The notes under the pieces: model-generated
What the model was told of the DNA's origin: nothing
Databases searched by the model: none
The model's input: only the letters and a program-made list of their open reading frames with translations
Assembly (NCBI GenBank): GCA_003695285.1
Contig: RFIL01000402.1
Span: 1 to 13,692, forward strand
DNA length: 13,692 nt
Direction: 5' to 3'
DNA from: Calditrichota bacterium
GTDB lineage: Bacteria; Calditrichota; Calditrichia; RBG-13-44-9; J075
Translations under genes and position numbers: made by a program
Shown here: one piece after another, positions 7,335-13,692 of the stretch
Layout: each line of letters begins with the position of its first letter
Position numbering within the stretch: the stretch's first letter is position 1

Positions 7335-8234
7335 ATGAAAAGGATTGGTTTGGTCTTGGGAGGTGGTGGTGCCAGAGGATTGGCCCATGTGGGTGTGTTA
7401 CAGGCATTGGAGAAGGCTAATATTCAAATCGATATATTAGTGGGGTGTAGTTTTGGTGCGCTCATCGGCGGGCTTTATGCGCAGCATCCCGATGCCGAAA
7501 TGGTCTATGAACGGCTTTATAAATTCATGTACAGTGATGCATTTAAAAATCTGGGTCTGGAGATGGTGCGCAAACGAAGTATCCCTTCCGATGATACTCT
7601 CCGTCAGTTAACACGGAATATTAAGGATTGGGTGATGTTGAACGTACTTGCCAAACGAATTTCCATATTAAAGCAGAGGCGGTTGTTAGATGTCGTTAGC
7701 TCATTAATCGATGATCGAGAATTTGCTGATTATCCGTTAACTTTCGCTTGTAATGCCACAGATATTGTTTCCGGGAAGCCGGTGCTGTTCCACAGGGGGA
7801 AGGTGCGACCTGCCATAGCTGCCAGTATGACTATCCCGGGATTCTTTCCACCGATGGAGATAAACGGACAGATGCTGGTAGATGGAGCAGTAACGGCAAA
7901 TCTACCCATTGCTTTTGCCCGACAGTTGGGTGCGGAATTTATCATTGCGGTTGATATCCATCCACATCTCCACCCGGAAAACGATTTTCGCAATGTCATA
8001 GATGTTATCCTGCGAACCAATACCATTACCGCTAATACTTTATCCGAGGCGACTTTAAAAGGGGCGGACATTCTTATCCAGCCGCCGGTAAAAGAATATT
8101 ATTGGTATGAATTTGATCGCTATAAAGAAATAATTCAGGCCGGGGAAGCAGCCACCAATATGGCTCTGCCAGAGATCTACCGCCAATTTTCTCGCCTTCA
8201 GCGTCGCCGTTTATTGAGGAAGGTGGGGCTATAG
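7335..8234 (+). CDS. Patatin-like phospholipase (RssA/NTE type)
   Basis: This 299-residue acyl hydrolase would cleave acyl esters of lipids using a Ser-Asp dyad. The oxyanion-hole glycines are in LGGGGARG (8-15). The nucleophile elbow is GCSFG (37-41) with Ser39, an acceptable GxSxG although GTSxG is more usual. The catalytic Asp183 sits in VDGAV (182-186), and PGFFPP (168-173) before it is also conserved. There is no signal peptide, transmembrane segment or cyclic-nucleotide domain, so it is a single-domain cytoplasmic or peripheral protein like RssA/YlbK. AGGAGA (7325-7330) gives a good ribosome-binding site. It stands alone: a 250-base gap lies before it and a terminator overlaps its stop codon. 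Its lipid substrate is unknown. Confidence 0.9.
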   Translation: MKRIGLVLGGGGARGLAHVGVLQALEKANIQIDILVGCSFGALIGGLYAQHPDAEMVYERLYKFMYSDAFKNLGLEMVRKRSIPSDDTLRQLTRNIKDWVMLNVLAKRISILKQRRLLDVVSSLIDDREFADYPLTFACNATDIVSGKPVLFHRGKVRPAIAASMTIPGFFPPMEINGQMLVDGAVTANLPIAFARQLGAEFIIAVDIHPHLHPENDFRNVIDVILRTNTITANTLSEATLKGADILIQPPVKEYYWYEFDRYKEIIQAGEAATNMALPEIYRQFSRLQRRRLLRKVGL

Positions 8235-8258
8235 GGCCCTCCAGCCACTTCCTCTTTT
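8216..8258 (+). terminator. Bulged hairpin terminator overlapping the patatin stop codon
   Basis: GAGGAAG (8216-8222) pairs with CTTCCTC (8248-8254). Further in, TGG pairs with CCA and CT with AG, with a bulged G and bulged GG on the left arm. The loop contains the palindrome GGGCCC, and TTTT follows at 8255-8258. The left arm is inside the last codons of the patatin gene. It would insulate the flagellar operon that starts downstream. Confidence 0.55.
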
Positions 8259-8302
8259 CACTCTATGAACACCCTTTTCCCCTGTAAGTTTTATACCAAT
8301 GG

Positions 8303-8329
8303 TAAAGAATCCTTAAAGATTGCCGAAAA
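8303..8329 (+). promoter_or_regulatory. Sigma-28 (FliA) flagellar promoter
   Basis: TAAAGAAT (8303-8310), an 11-base spacer and GCCGAAAA (8322-8329) match the enterobacterial FliA consensus TAAAGTTT-N11-GCCGATAA at 6 of 8 and 7 of 8 positions with exact spacing. It lies 45 bases before an operon containing motA and motB, which are late, sigma-28-dependent genes in many bacteria. An overlapping weaker sigma-70-like pair (TTGCCG at 8320, TATCAT at 8343, 17-base spacer) is an alternative. Confidence 0.75.
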
Positions 8330-8374
8330 TAGCAGTCAAAATTATCATGGACGATAAGTAACTGAAGGTGTAGG

Positions 8375-9331
8375 ATGGAACCTGAAACCACTACCCAAAA
8401 TATTTCAATTGAAGCTCTCCTGGAAGAAAATCTTCGACTGAAGAAAGAATTAAAGCGTCAAAAGGACCTGTACGAAGATTCCCATGCCGAATTGATCAAA
8501 TACATGATTGAAACCGAGGTGGCCAGTAAAAAGCTGACTGAAGCCAATAAGAGATTGGGCCAAACCTTTAGCAGTGCTGTTGAAATTATTCAACGGATAA
8601 TTGATTTACGCTGTCCAGGGTATTTTGAACATTCCCAGCGGGTAGCTAGAATAAGCAAGGCAATTGCAGAAAACATCAATCAATCTAAAGGGCGTTCGGC
8701 AGAGGTTTATCTCGCAGCTCGAATTCATGAAATCGGAAAGATGAGCTTACCGGACGGAATTATTGGCCGTTCTTATGAGGAAATGGAAGAAGAAGAAATT
8801 AAGCTCATCAGAAATCACTATTTAATTGCTGCCACCTGTCTGGAAAAGATTCCCCAGTTTATTCCTATCTCAAAAACCATCAAGCATATCAGGGAAAATG
8901 TCGATGGCTCCGGTCTTCCGGACGGTCTGGAGGGGGATAAGATTCCGATTGGTTCCCGAATTATCGCCATGGTCGATTTCTTTGATACCCGCTTCTTTGT
9001 GCATCGTCGTTGCACCTCTATTGATGAGACCTTTGATTTGATGCAAGAAAAACTGGGAGTTGCATTTGATCCGGATCTAATTGGTGCAGTTCAGGAGGAA
9101 ATTCGCAAACGATTTTCCAATGAGGATGCCCCAAAGGATGTACAGGTAAAATTGAATGACTTAACCCCCGGAATGGTTTTGAGTAAGGATGTTTACACCA
9201 TAACCAATGTTTTGCTAATTCCCAGAGGGGTTGAGCTTACCGAAACGCTGATTCACAAACTCCAGAGTTATCAAAGTACTGATCCGATTCGTGGTGGAAT
9301 CTTTATTCAATCAGAAGGAGAAGGGAAATAA
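8375..9331 (+). CDS. Divergent HD-GYP-like protein of the stator operon
   Basis: The 318-residue soluble protein begins with a probable coiled coil (about 12-75), followed by an HD-GYP-like domain (about 78-225) and a C-terminal module (about 255-311, NDLTPGMVLSKDVYT then LLIPRG) found at the end of many HD-type signalling proteins. Active HD-GYP domains hydrolyse cyclic di-GMP. Here H86 is kept, but the HD dyad is H118-E119 (in HEIGK), the usual HHE stretch is reduced to H171-I-R-E174, and GYPxG reads GLPDG (180-184). Metal binding is thus likely altered and the domain may sense rather than degrade the nucleotide (inference). No receiver domain is present. GAAGGTG five bases before the ATG is the ribosome-binding site. 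Its stop overlaps the motA start, so it is translationally coupled to the stator genes. Confidence 0.8.
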   Translation: MEPETTTQNISIEALLEENLRLKKELKRQKDLYEDSHAELIKYMIETEVASKKLTEANKRLGQTFSSAVEIIQRIIDLRCPGYFEHSQRVARISKAIAENINQSKGRSAEVYLAARIHEIGKMSLPDGIIGRSYEEMEEEEIKLIRNHYLIAATCLEKIPQFIPISKTIKHIRENVDGSGLPDGLEGDKIPIGSRIIAMVDFFDTRFFVHRRCTSIDETFDLMQEKLGVAFDPDLIGAVQEEIRKRFSNEDAPKDVQVKLNDLTPGMVLSKDVYTITNVLLIPRGVELTETLIHKLQSYQSTDPIRGGIFIQSEGEGK

Positions 9332-10128
9332 TGGATATAGCCAGCATTATCGGTATTCTCTCCGGTTTAGCTTTGATTGTTGCTTCGATTTTTATGGGTG
9401 GTGATCTGGGTATTTTTATCAATGTGCCCTCCATGATGATTGTGGGTGGCGGAACCATTGCCGCTACCTTAATTGCTTACCCCTTAAAAGAAGTCATTGG
9501 TGTGTTTAAGATTTTTATGAAAGTTTTTATCACTCGCAAAGAAGATGTAGGACAACTGATAAAACAACTGGCCGGATATGCTCAGTTGGCCAAACAACAG
9601 GGTGTGCTGGCATTAGAGGCGGAATGCAAAAAAGTGAAAAATCCCCTTTTACAGCAGGGGTTACAAATGATTTCCGATGGAATGCCTAAATCTACCATTG
9701 TTAAGATTCTCACCGGTGAAATTTCCACCATGCAGGAACGGCATCGAGTGGGACGGGAAATATTCCTGGAAATGGGAAAATTTGCTCCGGCCTTCGGTAT
9801 GATTGGTACCCTGATTGGATTGGTGCAAATGCTGGCTTCGTTGAATGATCCCTCTACTATCGGGCCTAAAATGGCGGTGGCGTTGATCACCACATTTTAC
9901 GGGGCCTTTCTTGCCAATCTGGTTTTCTTACCAATGGCCACCAAGCTCAAGAGAAGAAGTCAGCTGGAGACCATTGAGATAAAATTAATTATTGAAGGGT
10001 TACTGGGTATCACCGAAGGGGAAAATCCCAAAATATTAGTGGATCGGTTAAAAGTGTTTCTGGATAAACAACTCCGGCAACAGTTGGAAGTCTCGGGCGG
10101 AAAAGGGTCCTCTAAAAAAGCTGCATAA
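9331..10128 (+). CDS. motA: Flagellar motor stator protein MotA (PomA-like)
   Basis: MotA forms with MotB the ion channel that powers flagellar rotation, acting at the inner membrane around the motor. The 265-residue chain shows four membrane helices (about 4-22, 30-50, 151-170, 181-201), a large cytoplasmic loop between helices two and three, and a charged tail. Length and sequence resemble Vibrio PomA more than the longer E. coli MotA. The threonines that matter for sodium transport in PomA (T158, T185, T186) align by spacing with T160, T187 and T188. Its ATG shares one base with the preceding stop (TAATG), with AAGGAG and AAGGG upstream. motB follows after 12 bases. Confidence 0.95.
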   Translation: MDIASIIGILSGLALIVASIFMGGDLGIFINVPSMMIVGGGTIAATLIAYPLKEVIGVFKIFMKVFITRKEDVGQLIKQLAGYAQLAKQQGVLALEAECKKVKNPLLQQGLQMISDGMPKSTIVKILTGEISTMQERHRVGREIFLEMGKFAPAFGMIGTLIGLVQMLASLNDPSTIGPKMAVALITTFYGAFLANLVFLPMATKLKRRSQLETIEIKLIIEGLLGITEGENPKILVDRLKVFLDKQLRQQLEVSGGKGSSKKAA

Positions 10129-10140
10129 AAAGGAGTTCTC

Positions 10141-10944
10141 ATGGATTGGGATGATTTAAATCAAACGACTGCTGCTGATGATGAGGAGGAAAGCGGAGGG
10201 GATTGGATAGTTACCTTCAGTGACCTGATGAGTTTGTTGCTCTGCTTTTTTATCCTGCTGTTTTCTTTCTCAACCGTGGAACAGATGAAGTTTAAACAAC
10301 TCATTGCATCTCTTCAGGATGCCTTTGGCGTTCAGGAAGTACCCAAAGCCGGTACCCGAGAGGGATTGGAAATGCCGGATATAGAACATCAACTGGAACC
10401 GGATGCGGTGGATGAATTAGGCGGGATGGTAATGAAAGAAATGGAAAGTATTAAAGCTGAGGTGGAAGAATTTATTTTAAAGAATAACCTGCAGGGGAAA
10501 GTGGAAGTACAAACCAATATCCGGGGCACAGTGGTGACAATCTCTGATGTGGTGCTTTTTCCTGTTGGTGAGGCAGATTTTAACCCTCAGGCCTATCCCA
10601 TATTACAGAAAATTACCGAAATGCTGGAACAATTCCCTTATCATGTCAAGGTGGAAGGTCATACGGACAACCAACCAATTCATACGGCACTTTTCCCGTC
10701 GAACTGGGAACTTTCAGCTTGCCGGGCTTCCCGGTTGGTACGATTTTTTGTCGACCACGGGATAGACCCTACCCGTTTGTCTGCAGAAGGATATGCCGAA
10801 TACCATCCGGTCGCAGATAATAGCACCCCCGAAGGAAGAGCCAAAAATCGTCGAGTAGAGATCGTTTACACCAGGGACAGCATTATAGAGAAAATGAAAG
10901 AAAAAATAGGTGAAAAAGCACAGGCCTCTGATACGAACGGATGA
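10141..10944 (+). CDS. motB: Flagellar motor stator protein MotB (PomB-like, OmpA domain)
   Basis: MotB anchors the stator to peptidoglycan and supplies the ion-binding aspartate. The 267-residue protein has a short acidic N terminus and one membrane helix (about 26-44) with D28 at the position of PomB D24 in TFSDLMSLLLCFF. The plug/linker region resembles PomB (FKQLIASLQDAFGVQ, 51-65). A periplasmic OmpA/MotB domain fills about 118-243, with the peptidoglycan-binding VEGHTDNQPI (171-180) and EGRAKNRRVEI (231-241). AAAGGAG at 10129-10135 is a strong ribosome-binding site. It is the last gene of the sigma-28-type operon; only a weak five-pair hairpin follows it. Confidence 0.96.
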   Translation: MDWDDLNQTTAADDEEESGGDWIVTFSDLMSLLLCFFILLFSFSTVEQMKFKQLIASLQDAFGVQEVPKAGTREGLEMPDIEHQLEPDAVDELGGMVMKEMESIKAEVEEFILKNNLQGKVEVQTNIRGTVVTISDVVLFPVGEADFNPQAYPILQKITEMLEQFPYHVKVEGHTDNQPIHTALFPSNWELSACRASRLVRFFVDHGIDPTRLSAEGYAEYHPVADNSTPEGRAKNRRVEIVYTRDSIIEKMKEKIGEKAQASDTNG

Positions 10945-11074
10945 TTAAAGGTGTTCCCCCCTTCTCCTTTCTTCGATAAACGTTCCTGAACTATTTTATA
11001 GACCGTTTCAATCACTCCTCAAGATTCACGAATTATGTTGCAATATCTTCTTTTTATAACGTAAATTATTGGTT

Positions 11075-11087
11075 CATAAAATTTATG
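11075..11087 (+). promoter_or_regulatory. Short perfect palindrome upstream of cysS
   Basis: CATAAA-A-TTTATG is a perfect inverted repeat around one base, 59 bases before the cysS start. It could be an operator or simply part of an AT-rich promoter region. The 200-base gap between motB and cysS is AT-rich, contains no T-box-like element that I can recognise, and has no promoter with convincing spacing. Confidence 0.2.
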
Positions 11088-11145
11088 CTGCAGAAATGAA
11101 CGCTACAATTGAACAGGATGCAAACTGTTGAGGAGCAAATACACA

Positions 11146-12609
11146 ATGTCCTTAATGATATACAACACATTGAATCGAAAAAAAGAAGAGTTTATTCCTC
11201 TTCACCCGGGTAGAGTGTACATTTATGTATGCGGTCCCACGGTGTATGGTCATTCTCATATCGGTCATGCCAAAAGTTATATCAGTTTTGATGCCATCAT
11301 TCGCTATTTTCGCTATCTGGGATATCGGGTAAAATATGTGCAGAATATTACCGATGTTGGGCATCTCACTGATGATGCGGATGAGGGAGAAGATAAGATT
11401 ATCAAAAAAGCACGGGAAGAAAAGCTGGATCCCATGGAAGTCGCCCAGTACTTTACCTGGAGTTATTTTGATGATATGGCGGCACTGGGGGTGCTTCGTC
11501 CGGATATTTCACCGCATGCCACCGGTCATATTCCTGAACAGATTGAATTGATTGAAACCCTGCTGGAGAAAGGATTTGCCTACGAGGTAAACGGTTCCGT
11601 TTATTTTGATGTTCATCGTTTTCCGGAATATGGAAAATTAAGTGGTCGCAGGGTAGAAGAACTGGAGGCGGGAGCCCGAATCGATGTAAATCCTGAAAAG
11701 CGTCACCCGGCTGACTTTGCTCTCTGGAAGAAAGCAGACCCGTCACACCTGATGAAATGGAGAAGTCCCTGGAGTCTGGGATATCCCGGATGGCATATCG
11801 AATGCTCGGCAATGTCCATGAAATATCTCGGGGAAACCTTTGATATCCATGGGGGAGGATTGGATAATGTCTTCCCTCATCATGAATGTGAAATCGCGCA
11901 AAGTGAGGCGGCAACCGGAAAACCATTTGTACGATATTGGATGCATAATAATATGGTCTCCATGGCTGGAGAAAAAATGAGCAAATCTGCGGGGAATGTC
12001 TTGTTGATAAAAGATCTCCTGAAGCAATATTCCCCATTAGCGTTTCGCTTGTTTATCCTGAGCAGCCACTATCGAAGTCGTCTGGAATTTAGCGATGAAG
12101 CGATGAAAGGAGCCGAACAGGGGCTGGAGCGTTTATCAGGTGTGGTGGCACGCCTTCAAGAAGTGCAATCTCAGGCTGAAGAAATCGATGGGTTTTCCCC
12201 CCCCATCTCAATAGAGGAATACTACAGGCGGTTTGAAGAGGCGATGAATGACGACTTTAATACCCCCAGAGCAATCGCGGTCCTCTTTGATCTTGCGAAG
12301 GAAGTTAACCAGTATTTAACCACGAATACAAAATACCATAAACCTTTTGTGGATGAGCTCCATCTTTTCTATCGAAAATTAGCTACAGATGTGCTGGGTA
12401 TTTTACCTGAAAAGATTGCCCCCACAGCAGAAGCCCTGTCCAGTGGGATGGTGGAAAAGCTGGTCAAGGTTACCATTGATGTGAGAGCGTTGTTGCGCAA
12501 GGAAAAAAATTGGAATCTGGCTGATTATATTCGTGATTCCTTGCAGGAAATAGGTATTATTCTCGAAGATCGCCCGGATGGTAGTACCGGATGGAAGTTT
12601 AAAAAATAA
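11146..12609 (+). CDS. cysS: Cysteinyl-tRNA synthetase
   Basis: CysRS charges tRNA-Cys with cysteine in the cytoplasm. The 487-residue class I enzyme has CGPTVY (29-34) and HIGH at 38-41, and the KMSKS loop at 277-281 (GEKMSKSAGNV). The zinc site is C29, C220, H245 and E249, at the same relative spacing as C28/C209/H234/E238 of E. coli. The C-terminal helical anticodon-binding DALR region (about 365 onwards) is complete. The ATG at 11146 is preferred over an in-frame TTG at 11128 because GAGGAG (11130-11135) precedes it and the resulting start (MSLMIYNTLNRKKEEF) is normal for the family. It appears to be a single gene, ending convergent to tag with 39 bases between the stop codons and no clear terminator. 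Confidence 0.97.
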   Translation: MSLMIYNTLNRKKEEFIPLHPGRVYIYVCGPTVYGHSHIGHAKSYISFDAIIRYFRYLGYRVKYVQNITDVGHLTDDADEGEDKIIKKAREEKLDPMEVAQYFTWSYFDDMAALGVLRPDISPHATGHIPEQIELIETLLEKGFAYEVNGSVYFDVHRFPEYGKLSGRRVEELEAGARIDVNPEKRHPADFALWKKADPSHLMKWRSPWSLGYPGWHIECSAMSMKYLGETFDIHGGGLDNVFPHHECEIAQSEAATGKPFVRYWMHNNMVSMAGEKMSKSAGNVLLIKDLLKQYSPLAFRLFILSSHYRSRLEFSDEAMKGAEQGLERLSGVVARLQEVQSQAEEIDGFSPPISIEEYYRRFEEAMNDDFNTPRAIAVLFDLAKEVNQYLTTNTKYHKPFVDELHLFYRKLATDVLGILPEKIAPTAEALSSGMVEKLVKVTIDVRALLRKEKNWNLADYIRDSLQEIGIILEDRPDGSTGWKFKK

Positions 12610-12648
12610 GAAAAAACGAGAGTCGTCATTGACCCACGGGCTGCAGCA

Positions 12649-13239
12649 TCAACCATATTTCTGTTCTATTAATTCACAAATCTCCCGGTAACGGAAACAA
12701 TCCACTACGTGGTCGTTCACCATACCGATCGCCTGCATGAAGGCGTAACAAATGGTGGATCCCACAAATGAAAATCCCCTCTTTTTCAGTTCTTTACTGA
12801 TTGTATCGGAAAGGGGAGTTCGAGAAGGAATTTCTTTTAAAGTTTTCCAGGAGTTGATAATGGGGCAACCATCGACGTACCTCCAGATAAAATTGTTAAA
12901 ACTACCATATTCTTCTTGTATTCTCAGGTAGGCCCGGGCATTTTTTATAGCGGCATTAATTTTTAACCGATTTCTCACAATCCCGGGATTGTTCAATAAT
13001 TCCTGAATTTTATTCTGGTCATACTGTGCGACCTGAGAGGGGTCGAAATTATCGAAAGCTTTCCGATAATTGTCTCGTTTTTTGAGGATGGTAATCCAGC
13101 TTAAGCCTGCCTGTGCCCCTTCCAGAATTAAGAATTCAAATAATAACCGATCATCATGCACCGGGACCCCCCACTCGCTATCATGATAGCTACAGTAGAG
13201 CGGTTCATTGGGCGGGGCCCATTCACAGCGAATTGTCAT
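12649..13239 (-). CDS. tag: DNA-3-methyladenine glycosylase I
   Basis: Tag removes 3-methyladenine from alkylated DNA, starting base-excision repair. The 196-residue product aligns with E. coli Tag throughout. The zinc-snap ligands are C5, H19, H177 and C181. The base pocket contains Y18, E40 and W48 (LEGAQAGLSWITILKKR at 39-55), and the C-terminal part has KKRGFSFVGSTICYAFMQA (152-170). AAGAGGG lies seven bases before the ATG on the minus strand (13247-13253). An S24/LexA-like gene lies 87 bases upstream on the same strand with no terminator visible between them, so the two may be co-transcribed. No recognisable LexA box was seen in the gap. Confidence 0.96.
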   Translation of the reverse strand: MTIRCEWAPPNEPLYCSYHDSEWGVPVHDDRLLFEFLILEGAQAGLSWITILKKRDNYRKAFDNFDPSQVAQYDQNKIQELLNNPGIVRNRLKINAAIKNARAYLRIQEEYGSFNNFIWRYVDGCPIINSWKTLKEIPSRTPLSDTISKELKKRGFSFVGSTICYAFMQAIGMVNDHVVDCFRYREICELIEQKYG

Positions 13240-13326
13240 ATTTTCGCCCTCTTGTTTGGAGAGAATTATTAAGCATCTTTTATATGGTTGAGAAATATTA
13301 GTGGGTAATCAAAATATTTTAGATGA

Positions 13327-13692
13327 TTAAATTTCCCGGATTACCTGAACCACACTCCCCAAAATGGTAAACCCTGGAGTTGATTTGTCAATAATTAATG
13401 TTTGTTTACTGGGGGGAGGACACTCCAGACGTACGGAAGAGGATTTTTCAAAATAGCGTCGGATTAATATTCGGTTACCAATTTGTGCGGCCACAATTTC
13501 TCCATCATGATAATGATTTTGTTTCTGGATAACCACATAATCTCCCTTACAAATACCATCATCTCGCATACGATTATCTTCAACCTGCAAGCTAAACCGA
13601 TCCGTGCAAAGCTGCCTGGGATTAATAATCATCTTTGCCACATCTCCCTTTCGAATAATGACGTCTTTTCTACCTGGTATTCGATTCAAGAG
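13327..13692 (-). CDS. LexA-like S24 repressor C-terminal part, catalytic residues replaced (partial)
   Basis: The gene runs off the right edge; 121 codons of its 3' end are present, with no true start visible (the first Met-like codon is an internal TTG). The fold signature FSLQV-DNRM-DDGICKGDYVVI, then GEIVAAQIGN, then ILGSVVQVIR, matches the C-terminal domain of LexA. Ungapped spacing against E. coli LexA (A84-G85, S119, K156) places Pro-Gly at 13672-13677 where the cleaved Ala-Gly should be, Arg (13570-13572) in place of the nucleophile Ser, and Arg (13459-13461) in place of the Lys. The distances of 34 and 37 residues are exactly kept. It should therefore be unable to self-cleave. The DNA-binding N terminus is outside the window, so its function as a repressor is inferred. 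tag lies downstream. Confidence 0.75.
   Translation of the reverse strand, partial: LLNRIPGRKDVIIRKGDVAKMIINPRQLCTDRFSLQVEDNRMRDDGICKGDYVVIQKQNHYHDGEIVAAQIGNRILIRRYFEKSSSVRLECPPPSKQTLIIDKSTPGFTILGSVVQVIREI

Noticed and set aside
10947..10970. Possible terminator after motB (AAAGG with CCTTT)
   Set aside because: Only five clean pairs around a 14-base C-rich loop and no T run; too weak to call.
11128..11145. TTG start six codons before the cysS ATG
   Set aside because: The Shine-Dalgarno GAGGAG overlaps this codon and properly precedes the ATG at 11146, which also gives the normal family N terminus.
11453..12037. 194-codon open frame antisense to cysS
   Set aside because: It lies wholly within the well-supported cysS gene, has low-complexity His/Pro/Arg-rich content and no recognisable motif.

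Overview
The window is a gene-dense stretch of a motile, Gram-negative bacterial chromosome of moderate GC content. An outer-membrane beta-barrel, a multihaem cytochrome c and flagellar stator genes all point to a double-membrane, respiring, flagellated organism. The protein styles (long-form PyrF, an SH3-like domain plus linker plus barrel, a cytochrome tail ending in a GY-V-Y-ES--CY-CHP pattern) recall Calditrichota/FCB-group lineages. That placement is an impression from sequence style, not an alignment result.

Left part (1-3474, + strand): the 3' end of a multihaem cytochrome c gene, a signal-peptide-bearing protein ending in a beta-barrel, and a membrane-anchored ferredoxin/flavoprotein oxidoreductase. 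A strong intrinsic terminator closes this group. Together they could form an electron-transfer set reaching from the inner membrane to the outer membrane (inference).

Middle part (3564-8258, + strand): a good sigma-70-type promoter drives pyrF-pyrE, the last two steps of UMP synthesis. These are followed by a YycJ-like metallo-beta-lactamase-fold hydrolase, a CaCA-family calcium/sodium antiporter and a patatin-like phospholipase. A bulged hairpin terminator overlaps the patatin stop codon.

Flagellar operon (8303-10944, + strand): a near-consensus sigma-28 (FliA) promoter precedes three tightly packed genes. They are a divergent HD-GYP-like protein whose HD dyad reads HE and whose GYP motif is altered, then motA and motB of the PomA/PomB (sodium-type) kind. 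This arrangement suggests a dedicated regulator co-made with the motor stator.

Right part (11146-13692): cysS on + converges with tag (3-methyladenine DNA glycosylase I) on -. Upstream of tag on the same strand is the 3' part of a LexA-like (S24) gene running off the window edge. By ungapped residue spacing against E. coli LexA, the cleavage-site Ala, the catalytic Ser and the catalytic Lys are all replaced (Pro, Arg, Arg), so it looks like a repressor that cannot cleave itself. This is the most unusual single observation here. Most of the window is otherwise housekeeping. No RNA genes, insertion sequences or CRISPR arrays were seen, and no gene-free stretch exceeds about 250 bases.
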